A stretch of 64,000 nucleotides of DNA from Romboutsia weinsteinii. GTDB lineage: Bacteria; Bacillota; Clostridia; Peptostreptococcales; Peptostreptococcaceae. This document shows positions 9,221 to 17,605 of the stretch, one piece after another. Position 1 is the stretch's first letter; the number at the start of each line of letters is the position of its first letter. The notes beneath the pieces are model-generated. The model ran no database searches and was not told where the DNA came from. It saw only the letters and a program-made list of their open reading frames with translations. The position numbers were made by a program, and so were the translations under genes. The stretch covers positions 37,447-101,446 of the forward strand of contig NZ_NOJY02000014.1 in the NCBI RefSeq assembly GCF_002250835.2, in the 5' to 3' direction.

Positions 9221-9973
9221 TCATACTTTGCTTAAATATATTTGATACTTTAAAAATAGAATTTCAATTAAAATAAAATATGGTGTTGTTGTTTCATATT
9301 TAAATACAGAATCAATATTAAGAGATGTTGTATTAATATATAGACTCTCATCACTTAATAATGCAAGTTCATTGTTTTTTAATCTTGTTATAGAAATCAT
9401 GGGTACATTTTTTAACTTTAGCTTCCTCGACATATTAATAACATTTGATGACTCTCCTGAAAGAGAAATAACTATTATCAAATCATTTTCACCTACAATA
9501 TTTACCAAGCTGTTAGCAATATCCGAACCACTTATAACATAAAAACATTTTTTAGTAGAGAGAAATATCCTTTTAAGCTCCTCAGCTACAGTCTTTTGAG
9601 CATTTCCACTCCCATATATAAATACCCTTTTTGCATTATCTATTAAATTAAATATACTATCACAATCTTTATTTTTCATATCTTCAATCAAAGTATGATA
9701 ACACTCACACACAGTCTCTAAAGAACTTATAGGTGAGTTTTCTTTTTCATCATACTCCCACTTTATTCTAGATCTAAGTTCACTAAATCCATTAAGAGAA
9801 AGTTTCTGTGAAAACCTAAATAGTGTGGCATTAGACACATTACAAAAGCTAGCAAACTCATCTATTGTATAGTTAAAGCATACATCTTTGTTATCCCTAA
9901 TAAATGACCATATGTATAAATCATTTGAGTTAAGCTTTTGGTAATACTTATTTACAAGTTCTTCAAGTCTCAT
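9221..9973 (-). CDS. RpiR/MurR-family transcriptional regulator (second of a tandem pair)
   Basis: A 250-residue regulator with an N-terminal helix-turn-helix of the RpiR type (residues about 1-75, YTIDEFASFCNVSNATLFRF) and a C-terminal SIS sugar-phosphate-binding domain. The SIS domain shows VFIYGSGNAQKT near residue 115 and VISLSGESSNVINM near 165. Such proteins sense sugar phosphates and regulate sugar PTS or amino-sugar genes. Its start overlaps the stop of the upstream paralogue by 4 bases (ATGA), so the pair is translationally coupled. The target operon is not adjacent. Confidence 0.85.
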   Translation of the reverse strand: MRLEELVNKYYQKLNSNDLYIWSFIRDNKDVCFNYTIDEFASFCNVSNATLFRFSQKLSLNGFSELRSRIKWEYDEKENSPISSLETVCECYHTLIEDMKNKDCDSIFNLIDNAKRVFIYGSGNAQKTVAEELKRIFLSTKKCFYVISGSDIANSLVNIVGENDLIIVISLSGESSNVINMSRKLKLKNVPMISITRLKNNELALLSDESLYINTTSLNIDSVFKYETTTPYFILIEILFLKYQIYLSKV

Positions 9974-10728
9974 ATCGTACTTCCCCTCACATAATCCATA
10001 TACTTAATAAATAATATCTCTATTAAAATAAAAAATAAGGTTGTTGTCTCATAGTTTAAATTATTAGCTCCCTGCATAAATGTAGTACCAACGTATAAGT
10101 TTTCATCACAAATCCGTGCTAGTGAATTATTTTTTAGTCTTGTTAATGAAATAGTAGGCACATTACTACACTTGAGATGTTTAGCAATTTCTAAAGCACT
10201 TTCAGTTTCACCAGACAATGATATAATAAACATTAAATCTTTATCCGTAAAAGTATCTGATATTAACATTAACTCCCCTATATCGAATAATTCATAAAAA
10301 CACTTACCTACTGTAAGAAATACCCTCTTTAATTCATTGGCTTCAGCCTTTTGAGCATTTCCTGTTCCAAATATGAAAATCCGTTCAGCCTTTTGTATTT
10401 TTTCACATACAGAATAAAAGTCTTTTTTCTTAAATTTATCTATTAATTTATGATAGTTTTCGCATATGTAATCTAAACTTTTACTATCTTGAGATTCTAT
10501 GCTCTGATGATACATTTTTATATAAAGCTTTAAGTCTGCAAAACTACTAAGAGATATCTTACGAGAAAATCTTAGTATTGTAGCTCTTGATACACTACAT
10601 TCTTTTGCTAACTCTTCACACGATAATTCGCAGCACTTTTCAATGTTATTTTTTATATATTTCCATATGAATAAATCATTTTCTGTTAGTAGCTCAAAAT
10701 GAGTATTAATTAATTTTTCTAACTCCAT
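9970..10728 (-). CDS. RpiR/MurR-family transcriptional regulator (first of a tandem pair)
   Basis: A 252-residue paralogue of the next gene, with the same architecture: HTH at about 1-80 (LSCEELAKECSVSRATILRF) and a SIS domain with IFIFGTGNAQKAEANELKRVF and FIISLSGETESALEI. Both proteins share the segment LKxxNVPxISxTRLKNNxLA, which marks a tandem gene duplication. It has AAGGA upstream of an ATG start at 10728. The two regulators may form homo- or heterodimers responding to different sugar phosphates. The nearby trehalose genes are possible targets, but nothing in the sequence proves it. Confidence 0.85.
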   Translation of the reverse strand: MELEKLINTHFELLTENDLFIWKYIKNNIEKCCELSCEELAKECSVSRATILRFSRKISLSSFADLKLYIKMYHQSIESQDSKSLDYICENYHKLIDKFKKKDFYSVCEKIQKAERIFIFGTGNAQKAEANELKRVFLTVGKCFYELFDIGELMLISDTFTDKDLMFIISLSGETESALEIAKHLKCSNVPTISLTRLKNNSLARICDENLYVGTTFMQGANNLNYETTTLFFILIEILFIKYMDYVRGSTI

Positions 10729-10830
10729 TTATGCATTCCTTTCGTAGTCTTATAAATTAAGTTAGATTATATCATAGATACACTCGGTTTGAAATATATA
10801 GCATATATCTAGTATAACTATCAATTGATA

Positions 10831-10881
10831 AAAAAATCTACGTTATAACAGGTTATTAGATTGACCTTGTATAACGTAGAT
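10831..10881 (-). terminator. Terminator downstream of the small membrane protein gene
   Basis: A 12-bp perfect stem (10836-10847 with 10870-10881) extended by further pairs with a bulge. On the minus strand it is followed by a run of T (complement of 10831-10836). It terminates transcription of the minus-strand gene at 10933 before the RpiR pair. Confidence 0.75.
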
Positions 10882-10932
10882 AACTAATTTTATTGGATTT
10901 TATATATACATTTATATAATCACTACATTTTG

Positions 10933-11127
10933 TTACATATCATCTTTTACAAAATCTATACCACCTAAAAGTATATGAGCTGCGCCTAACCCTATAAGGA
11001 ATGTTCCTACTAAACTTGTATAGTCATTTCTTCTACACATGTGTGACTTGCTTTGGTTTGAATCAACAAGTAATCCTGTTGTTGTAACAAGTGTTCCTAA
11101 AGCTATTGGTATTAGTCCTTTTCTCAT
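10933..11127 (-). CDS. Small membrane protein of unknown function
   Basis: A 64-residue protein with two hydrophobic segments (about residues 4-21 and 38-57), separated by a short polar stretch with Cys-Arg-Arg. It has a perfect AGGAGG 9 bases before its ATG and its own terminator, so it is very probably expressed. I do not recognise a characterised family. The Gly-rich helices (LGTLVTTTGLLV, GTFLIGLGAAHILLGG) suggest packing in the membrane. Confidence 0.7.
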   Translation of the reverse strand: MRKGLIPIALGTLVTTTGLLVDSNQSKSHMCRRNDYTSLVGTFLIGLGAAHILLGGIDFVKDDM

Positions 11128-11270
11128 TTATGATGCCTCCTAAAATGATTTTTTAATCATATATATTTTCATCTTAAAGGCTTGTTATTATGAATAGTAA
11201 TAAATATAAAATTAGTAATTATAAGCCAATAATTATAGTTACTATGATAAACTTATGCCTAAAGATAATA

Positions 11271-11299
11271 TTGACACTAGTATACTCCAAATATATTTT
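11271..11299 (+). promoter_or_regulatory. Candidate promoter of the nucleotidyltransferase gene
   Basis: TTGACA at 11271-11276, 17 bases, then TATTTT at 11294-11299. The -35 box is perfect and the -10 is weak. The rest of the gap to the gene start (to 11420) is AT-rich and shows no other feature. Confidence 0.4.
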
Positions 11300-11420
11300 T
11301 ATAATCTCATATTATGATATTATATAATTATAAATTAAAAAGTAAAGTAACATAATGGAGCTTGCTAGTTACATAATAGATAGAATTGGTAATTTTTTTA
11401 AATTATTATAGGGGGGTCAT

Positions 11421-12200
11421 ATGAATATAACTCAAGAAAATGCTATAAAAAAATTAATAAAATATGTATCAACAGATAACAGCATCTTAGGCCTAATTTT
11501 ATGTGGTTCCTTAGCAAAGGGAACTGAAACAGACCAATCTGATATTGATGTTTTTGTTGTCGTTACAGATAAAAGATTTAATAATGAAAAATTACATAAA
11601 AATTACTTCTGGGGAACAGATTTTGATTCTGAAGAATTTAATATCGAGATTGATGGTAAAATTATCCCTAAAGATTTTTTATCTAAGGTCTGGAAATATG
11701 GTAATGAAAGTATAAAAAGCACATTATATTACTCAAAGTTAATTTATTCTATAGATAGTGATATTGAGGATTTACTCCAGTATAAATCACATACCTCAGA
11801 AAAAGAAAAGAGTGAGAATATCCGTAAGTTTTATTCATTGATGAAGAGCTGTAGATATAGTGCAGATGATGACTTAGATAATACACTACTGATTAACAAA
11901 TGTATATATGATACTATTTTCTATGCTTGTCGTTTAGTTTTAGCATATAATGATGTACTCTTTCCTTGCATAAAAAACTTATACAAAGAATTAAATACAT
12001 GTAGTAAACTTCCAAATAATTTTATCAAACTAATGAATGAGGTGCTCAACTCCTATTCTTTGGATAAAATGGTTGAGTTCTATGATTCTGTAGACGATTA
12101 TTTTAAAGATTATCGCTTTGATAATAAATTAAGAAAAGGGTATGTACTAGAAAACGAATTATTTTGGTATTTTGATACATTCCCATATTCAGAAATATAA
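11421..12200 (+). CDS. Nucleotidyltransferase-domain protein
   Basis: A 259-residue protein with the polymerase-beta-like nucleotidyltransferase signature LCGSLAKGTETDQSDIDVFV (residues about 27-46), i.e. GS followed by a DxD metal site. The rest is alpha-helical, as in the aminoglycoside adenylyltransferase/HEPN-like group. Enzymes of this type transfer a nucleotide to a small molecule or protein. No substrate can be assigned, and resistance is only one possibility. GGGGGG sits 5 bases before the ATG. Monocistronic between a promoter and a strong terminator. Confidence 0.72.
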   Translation: MNITQENAIKKLIKYVSTDNSILGLILCGSLAKGTETDQSDIDVFVVVTDKRFNNEKLHKNYFWGTDFDSEEFNIEIDGKIIPKDFLSKVWKYGNESIKSTLYYSKLIYSIDSDIEDLLQYKSHTSEKEKSENIRKFYSLMKSCRYSADDDLDNTLLINKCIYDTIFYACRLVLAYNDVLFPCIKNLYKELNTCSKLPNNFIKLMNEVLNSYSLDKMVEFYDSVDDYFKDYRFDNKLRKGYVLENELFWYFDTFPYSEI

Positions 12201-12220
12201 TTAACCTATTAAAATACATA

Positions 12221-12253
12221 AAAAATACCAGCATAATTTGCTGGTATTTTTTT
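12221..12253. terminator. Bidirectional terminator between nucleotidyltransferase and surE
   Basis: A perfect 13-bp stem (12221-12233 with 12239-12251) with A and T runs at its base, shared by two converging genes. Confidence 0.88.
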
Positions 12254-13007
12254 ATAAATCTATCTCTTTTAATTTATCAATCTTTCTTAAGTTTGTCATC
12301 TCTATATTAACAGGAGTTATAGATATATATCCATTATTAACTGCTACTATATCACTGTCTTCATCCTGATCTAGCTCTTTTACATCTCCACCTATCCAAA
12401 TATATTTTTTTCCATAAGGGCTTAATCTCTCATCAACTACATTATCATACTTTCTATCACCTAGTTTAGTTATCTTAAATCCTTTTACTTCACCCTTTGG
12501 TATATTTACATTTAATATACAATCCTCTAATAGTTCTAACTTGTTCTTTATACTATTTATTAGACTTACAACATATCTAGCTGATTCTCTATATACTTCT
12601 TTTCCTATATTAAACTGATCATATGATATAGCTATTGAAGGTTTATTTTGAATAAGACCTTCTATTGCAGCTGAAGCTGTTCCAGAATAAACTACATCTG
12701 TCCCTAGGTTTGGGCCATTGTTTATTCCACTTAATACTAAATCAATATCTATATCTTTAAATAGCGCTTCTATTCCAACCTTTACACAATCTGCTGGAGT
12801 ACCAGATATTGAGTAGGCTTTTATCTTATCATCTATGTATTCATCATTAATCATTATTGGGCTGTGTATAGTTATAGCATGTCCAGTTGCACTTCTTTGA
12901 CTCTCCGGTGCAACTACGTATACATTTGCTATAGTTGATATTTCTTTTGCTAATTCAATTATACCGTCTGCCCTTATTCCATCATCATTTGTAATAAGTA
13001 TATTCAT
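12252..13007 (-). CDS. surE: 5'-nucleotidase SurE
   Basis: A 251-residue survival protein SurE, a metal-dependent nucleoside 5'-monophosphate phosphatase of stationary phase. The N-terminus MNILITNDDGIRADGI carries the metal-binding Asp8-Asp9. SGTPADCVKVG and SGINNGPNLGTDVVYSGT are the other family signatures. Length matches the family. GAGGAG precedes the ATG. It stands alone, and a 13-bp palindrome lies 83 bases upstream. Confidence 0.95.
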   Translation of the reverse strand: MNILITNDDGIRADGIIELAKEISTIANVYVVAPESQRSATGHAITIHSPIMINDEYIDDKIKAYSISGTPADCVKVGIEALFKDIDIDLVLSGINNGPNLGTDVVYSGTASAAIEGLIQNKPSIAISYDQFNIGKEVYRESARYVVSLINSIKNKLELLEDCILNVNIPKGEVKGFKITKLGDRKYDNVVDERLSPYGKKYIWIGGDVKELDQDEDSDIVAVNNGYISITPVNIEMTNLRKIDKLKEIDL

Positions 13008-13089
13008 AATAATCTCCTCATCTTTTTATAAATTATTTTTGATAGTTTATTTCCAGTAAGTATTTTTTAATATTTTTCTCATCAACCTA

Positions 13090-13133
13090 TTTATACATAG
13101 TACTATAAATTTTTATATAATACTATGTATAAA
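13090..13133. repeat. Perfect 13-bp inverted repeat upstream of surE
   Basis: TTTATACATAGTA at 13090-13102 is the exact reverse complement of 13121-13133, with an AT-rich 18-base centre that can pair further. No T run follows on either side, so it may be an operator or RNA hairpin rather than a terminator. Confidence 0.5.
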
Positions 13134-13138
13134 TAAAC

Positions 13139-13170
13139 AAAACCTGCAGGAATAATCCTATACAGGTTTT
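13139..13170 (-). terminator. Terminator of the DUF4838 gene
   Basis: Stem AAAACCTG (13139-13146) with 13163-13170 and additional inner pairing. On the minus strand it is followed by TTTTGTTTATTT. It lies 39 bases beyond the DUF4838 stop codon. Confidence 0.7.
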
Positions 13171-13208
13171 TTAAATACTTTTTATTAAATTAACCTTCTA
13201 CTTAACAA

Positions 13209-15125
13209 TTATTCTTTTAGTAAAAATCCAGCATAATTCTTAGCAACCTCTATTAATCTATAAACATCAAGGTATGACTGATAAGTCTTTTCATTTATAC
13301 GAATAAAATTTAATAGTTCTTCCCACACATCTTGAGCTTCTTGTTTTTTACCACAGCAAAGATATGATAATCCTTCAGATATCTTCACACTGTATTCTCT
13401 ATGGTAAGCCAGCACTTCCCAAAATTCATTTTGAATACCTTCTGAATCTATAATATTTCTTTTTATTTCTGGTAAAAACTCTTTGCAAATCTCTCCCACA
13501 ACTCTATAATTAAAATCCATTTTTGAATTAATTCTATCTCCTATTGAGTTAAAGTAGTCACAACTTGATAAATTAGATAATTTTTCTAAATATCTATATA
13601 CACTCTCCCAATTAGGTCCATATGCTGCCTGGAAGTAATCTTTTTTTAATTCATTATAATCTATAGTTTTATTCCATAACATTTTTCCCATTACATAGTT
13701 AGGGAAGTTATGAGGAAAACCTGCCCTTAATTCTTGACAACTAATATAGCCATTTAGACCTAAATTATTTAGATACTGAATATCTCTATAAATCACTTTA
13801 CTTATTGCAATATAGCCCATATCTCCATAATGCGCTCTTCCTAAAGGATAGTCATATACAAAACTATCTCCATTAAATGAGTTTTTCCATTCAAATAAAT
13901 AACTTAAGTTCTCTTCTAGAGAGTTAGGCAATACTACTTGATTACGTATATACTTAGGTGTTTTTAATATATCATTTTTGTAGTCCACATCAGCATAACT
14001 CTTTTCAAATGTACGTGTAATAGGCGCAAACATCATTACATATCTATCCGGATTATTTATTTTCTCATGTAATGGTGCAAACAATAATTCATGATACAGT
14101 AAGAAACATATTTTAGTGTTTAAGTTTTCTCTCTGTAATTTTTCATCTAATAAATTTAATAACTGTACATATTGATCAGCAGGAATCTCCTTTTGACACT
14201 CAGAGCATTCACAAATATTATTTCTTGCATCCGATAACCAAACATGTAGATAATCAACACTTTTATGCTCTTTTGCATAGTCAACAATAACATCAGTCAT
14301 TTTTTCCATTACTTTTTGATTAGAAAAACATAAACTAGTTAAAATAGGTGCTTGATTGAACAAGTCTCTTTTACCACTAAGCTCAGCTGCATATTCTCTA
14401 CTCTCTTCTGTTAGTTCTACCCCGGTCTCCCATCCATATTTCGAAGAATATCCTAATGTTTCACTTGTCCATCCATGCCCAACTCTATGATGAAGTAAAT
14501 TCCTTTTTTCTATTTCCTTATCAATTTTATCACTCATTTTCTGAGCTATTTCAGTACTAAAAGGTTCTTTTTTCATATATGGGTTAAATTCATGCTCGTA
14601 CCATCTTTTTAAAAATGAATATGGATTTTCAAATTGTATAAAGAAACTATTAAATCCTACCTTAGGTAGCCAATCAATAAAGTCAAAGATATTCTCAACA
14701 GAGTTTGATCCTTCTATACAGACTCCACGATGTCTAAATGAAGGATTTTCTAATAATTCAACTGATACTTTATCTAAATTTACACTAGGTATCCATTCAT
14801 GTTTCTTTCCAGGTCTTAAAAACTTACATCCAATTTCATCTAAAAATCTATATACTGCAAGCAATAACGCCCTTGAATTATTTCCTGAAATACTACCTTT
14901 ACCATCTTTTATTTTTATATCTATTACTTCATCTAGTACGTTCTCATCTACTTCTTCATTCAATTTATCATTTATAATCAACAGTATAGATGCTTCTTCT
15001 TCTTTTTCTGTGACTAAAATTTCACTTGCACTATCGATCCTCTTCAGATAATCCTTTAATTCTTCTATTGCAAATTTAGATACTTGATCTTTTTTATTTA
15101 GATATAATTTTACATTCATACTCAT
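13209..15125 (-). CDS. DUF4838-domain protein, probable glycoside hydrolase-like enzyme
   Basis: A 638-residue protein with an N-terminal alpha/beta domain (about 1-125, like the GH20b/GH67 N-terminal domain) followed by a DUF4838-type barrel region (about 130-480) and a helical C-terminus. The segments ENPSFRHRGVCIEGS and SLCFSNQKVMEKM, and the cysteine cluster CECSECQKEIP, are typical of DUF4838 proteins, which are distant relatives of alpha-glucuronidase and N-acetylglucosaminidase families. No signal peptide is present, so it should act on sugar brought in by the adjacent PTS. AGAGGAGAG precedes two possible ATG codons (15125, 15119); the second has the better spacing. The reaction is unknown. 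Confidence 0.72.
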   Translation of the reverse strand: MSMNVKLYLNKKDQVSKFAIEELKDYLKRIDSASEILVTEKEEEASILLIINDKLNEEVDENVLDEVIDIKIKDGKGSISGNNSRALLLAVYRFLDEIGCKFLRPGKKHEWIPSVNLDKVSVELLENPSFRHRGVCIEGSNSVENIFDFIDWLPKVGFNSFFIQFENPYSFLKRWYEHEFNPYMKKEPFSTEIAQKMSDKIDKEIEKRNLLHHRVGHGWTSETLGYSSKYGWETGVELTEESREYAAELSGKRDLFNQAPILTSLCFSNQKVMEKMTDVIVDYAKEHKSVDYLHVWLSDARNNICECSECQKEIPADQYVQLLNLLDEKLQRENLNTKICFLLYHELLFAPLHEKINNPDRYVMMFAPITRTFEKSYADVDYKNDILKTPKYIRNQVVLPNSLEENLSYLFEWKNSFNGDSFVYDYPLGRAHYGDMGYIAISKVIYRDIQYLNNLGLNGYISCQELRAGFPHNFPNYVMGKMLWNKTIDYNELKKDYFQAAYGPNWESVYRYLEKLSNLSSCDYFNSIGDRINSKMDFNYRVVGEICKEFLPEIKRNIIDSEGIQNEFWEVLAYHREYSVKISEGLSYLCCGKKQEAQDVWEELLNFIRINEKTYQSYLDVYRLIEVAKNYAGFLLKE

Positions 15126-15582
15126 ACTCTCCTCTGTTTTATTTAAATAATAATGACCTTATCTTAAACAACTCTAGAAAACGTTTTGCAGATGTTTCCA
15201 AATCATTTCCTTAGTTTAACTTAAATCTATTTATTAGCTTATTAGATTCTTTTATTTGTATATTTGTAACCCCATCTTTAAATCACCATACAAATTCTAA
15301 ATTTTCATTTATAATTAATTAAATTTAATATTTTGTAATAATATATTATTTTACTATATAATCATATCATATTAACATATTTAAAGGTAAGTATTTTTTA
15401 TTAATTATAATTAATTTATTCGCATTATTCAACAAACGCCTTTGTATTATCAACAAATCATATATTATATTTATTATTAATTATAATTAATCATTTCTCA
15501 AAACAACAAAATAAGAATACATCTAAATAGCCTTCACTAATTAAATGTATCCTTTTATATATTTAAGTTATTATTTTTTATA
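15126..15582. promoter_or_regulatory. Regulatory gap between PTS EIIC and DUF4838 genes, with operator-like repeats
   Basis: A 457-base AT-rich gap without a gene. Two exact 18-base copies (15398-15415 and 15474-15491) each contain the perfect 16-bp palindrome ATTAATTATAATTAAT. Two direct CAACAAA boxes at 15430 and 15451 are 21 bases apart, i.e. two helical turns. The same box occurs inverted at the PTS IIB promoter. A palindrome AAAACGTTTT near 15178-15187 is weakly cre-like. The gap presumably holds the promoter of the DUF4838 gene. Confidence 0.5.
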
Positions 15583-16899
15583 TTAAGCTATGTTATCTTC
15601 TGACATACCATTTTCTTGAAGTAACATATTCTTTTCATATACCTTGAAGAATGGGTAGTAAGTTGCCACACTCATAACCACTAGTAAGAATACAAATATA
15701 ACATTCTTAAAGTCCATAGATGAGAAGTATGCTTGAGCAAAGAATGGTATAAATGATGGATCAACCATATATCCAGGAGTTATAAATCCAAGTACTTGTG
15801 CAAAATATCCAAGTAACACAGTAATTATTGGTGTTACTATAAATGGTATTGCTAGTATTGGGTTAAACACTATTGGAGTACCAAATATAATTGGTTCATT
15901 TATTCCGCACATTGCTGGAACTATACCTAATCTACCTAAAGTTTTTAAGTGAGAAGACTTACTTCTCATCATTAATAATATAAGACCTAAAGTATTTCCT
16001 GCTCCACCTAGTATTGCAAATCTAAACATCTGTAAGTTCATATATACATTTGGGTCTTGACCTGCTGCTACTAAATCTGCATTTATACCTGTATTAGCAA
16101 TACCTAATGAGAATACTATAGGGAATATTATACTTGTTCCATTTACACCTAGTATCCATAATATATTACTGAGAGTTATTATTAAAATGTAACCCCATAC
16201 GTTATCAACTACTGATAGTGCTGGTGTTAATATCTTCATTATTGCTTGTGGAAGATTTACTCCCATATTACTTACTATAAGTATATTTATTCCATAAATC
16301 ACTATTATATTAAGTAATAATGGTACTAATGAATTAACAAAAGCAGTTACTGCAGGTGGTACACTATCTGGGAACTTAAATTGCCATCCTTTATTCTCTA
16401 CAAATCTAGTTATCTCTACTGTAGATAAAGCTATTATTATTGCTACGAATAAACCATCAGCTCCTAAAAATGATGTAGGCATTGCTCCTTCACTTACAGG
16501 CGCTGATACCATTAAAAATACTGCTGTAGATATTAATCCACATATTGGAGCTTTCATCTTATACTCACCAGCTAGGAAGTAAGATATAGTAAATGCTGAC
16601 ATCATACCAACTATCCCCATCGTCATATCAAATGGTGTAGTTAACATTGAATAGTTATTAACTGCAAATTCTTTCCAATTTAACAAGAATTTTACGAAGA
16701 TATTAGCTGTAGCTGGATCTACCAGGTCTACATTTATTGGAGGATTAGCTAATATTAAAAATATTGAACCTATAACTATTAGCGGTAAAGTCATCATCAT
16801 ACCTTCTGACACTGCTTTTAAGTGTCTCTGATTTCCAACCTTTGCCCCTATTGGTGATAAAGTTCTATCAAGTTTTTCTAATAATGGACTTTGATTCAT
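15583..16899 (-). CDS. PTS lactose/cellobiose-type EIIC permease
   Basis: A 438-residue membrane permease of the lactose/cellobiose/chitobiose EIIC family with about ten hydrophobic segments. The family region GGAGNTLGLILLMM and the conserved GINEPIIFGTPIVFNP (about residues 330-345) hold the substrate-binding Glu. It forms the channel that works with the separate IIB and IIA proteins encoded at 18523 and 18847. It is the second gene after the MgsA-C-like protein, 22 bases away. A family-1 disaccharide, chitobiose or a host-glycan fragment is the likely class of substrate, but specificity cannot be read. Confidence 0.9.
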   Translation of the reverse strand: MNQSPLLEKLDRTLSPIGAKVGNQRHLKAVSEGMMMTLPLIVIGSIFLILANPPINVDLVDPATANIFVKFLLNWKEFAVNNYSMLTTPFDMTMGIVGMMSAFTISYFLAGEYKMKAPICGLISTAVFLMVSAPVSEGAMPTSFLGADGLFVAIIIALSTVEITRFVENKGWQFKFPDSVPPAVTAFVNSLVPLLLNIIVIYGINILIVSNMGVNLPQAIMKILTPALSVVDNVWGYILIITLSNILWILGVNGTSIIFPIVFSLGIANTGINADLVAAGQDPNVYMNLQMFRFAILGGAGNTLGLILLMMRSKSSHLKTLGRLGIVPAMCGINEPIIFGTPIVFNPILAIPFIVTPIITVLLGYFAQVLGFITPGYMVDPSFIPFFAQAYFSSMDFKNVIFVFLLVVMSVATYYPFFKVYEKNMLLQENGMSEDNIA

Positions 16900-16921
16900 T
16901 TTACTTCTCCTAATATGTAAT

Positions 16922-17536
16922 TTATTCTTGCCATGGGTTGAACTTAAATGCAGATTCTACAGCATTCTCTGGTTTATAAACATTTAATATTTCTTCATAA
17001 CGTTCTTTGTAGTTGTTGTCTACTTCCATTTGAGGTATTACTTTACTTGCTTCGTTTAAGAAGTGGAATGAATCACGTCCCATTGCCGCTCCTCTTACTG
17101 TATGCTTATCAAGCGCTACATCTGGAATTTCTGGAACTTGCCCCATTGCAAATCCTTTTATAACTATGTTCTTTAATAGATCACTTGAACGATCTTTTTC
17201 TGACTCACATAAGTATCTTATTGCATGTATAAAGAATATTGGACGATCTCCATCTGCATAAGAAAATTCTTTTCTCATTTGGTTTAAATGATTGATAAGT
17301 ATTGGAGCATTTGGATTACCCATTCCTATATCTTCAACTGTTATAGTTATTAATCTTCTCCATAATTTTTCTTCCATTTGAGGTGATGTTATATACATTT
17401 CATAAGCAAATTGACAAGCTTCTTCAACTAAACCTCTTCTTATTGATTTTTGAAGTGATGATATTACTTCATCTCCATTTAATCCATTACGAGTTTTTAT
17501 TCTTGCCCATGGGTCTTGTACAAATTTATTTTCCAT
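16922..17536 (-). CDS. Stand-alone protein resembling the C-terminal domain of RarA/MgsA AAA+ ATPase
   Basis: A 204-residue protein with no ATPase motor. The part LQKSIRRGLVEEA, then EKLWRRLITITVEDIGMG and IFFIHAIRYLCES, matches the pattern of the MgsA/RarA C-terminal oligomerisation domain (in RarA: AlxKSIRGSD, the RLVxIASEDIGLADP block, and AQAVxYLA). In RarA the domain follows the AAA+ module. Here it is alone in a sugar operon, directly before the PTS EIIC gene. I place the start at 17536 because AAGGAGAG lies 7 bases upstream, whereas the ATG at 17554 has only a weak site. The function in PTS operons is unknown; a structural or regulatory role is inference. Confidence 0.65.
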   Translation of the reverse strand: MENKFVQDPWARIKTRNGLNGDEVISSLQKSIRRGLVEEACQFAYEMYITSPQMEEKLWRRLITITVEDIGMGNPNAPILINHLNQMRKEFSYADGDRPIFFIHAIRYLCESEKDRSSDLLKNIVIKGFAMGQVPEIPDVALDKHTVRGAAMGRDSFHFLNEASKVIPQMEVDNNYKERYEEILNVYKPENAVESAFKFNPWQE

Positions 17537-17605
17537 TGTAACTCTCCTTTTCATTATTTACCTTTATATTTTTTTCATATATAATACCTAAAAGAGGTGA
17601 TATAT

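Noticed and set aside
11421..12200. Antibiotic resistance (aminoglycoside adenylyltransferase) gene
   Set aside because: Only the general nucleotidyltransferase motif is present. Nothing specific to a known resistance enzyme can be seen.
15176..15190. Catabolite-responsive element (cre) before the DUF4838 gene
   Set aside because: AAAACGTTTT is palindromic, but the flanking bases miss the cre consensus at three positions in either orientation. Too weak to call.
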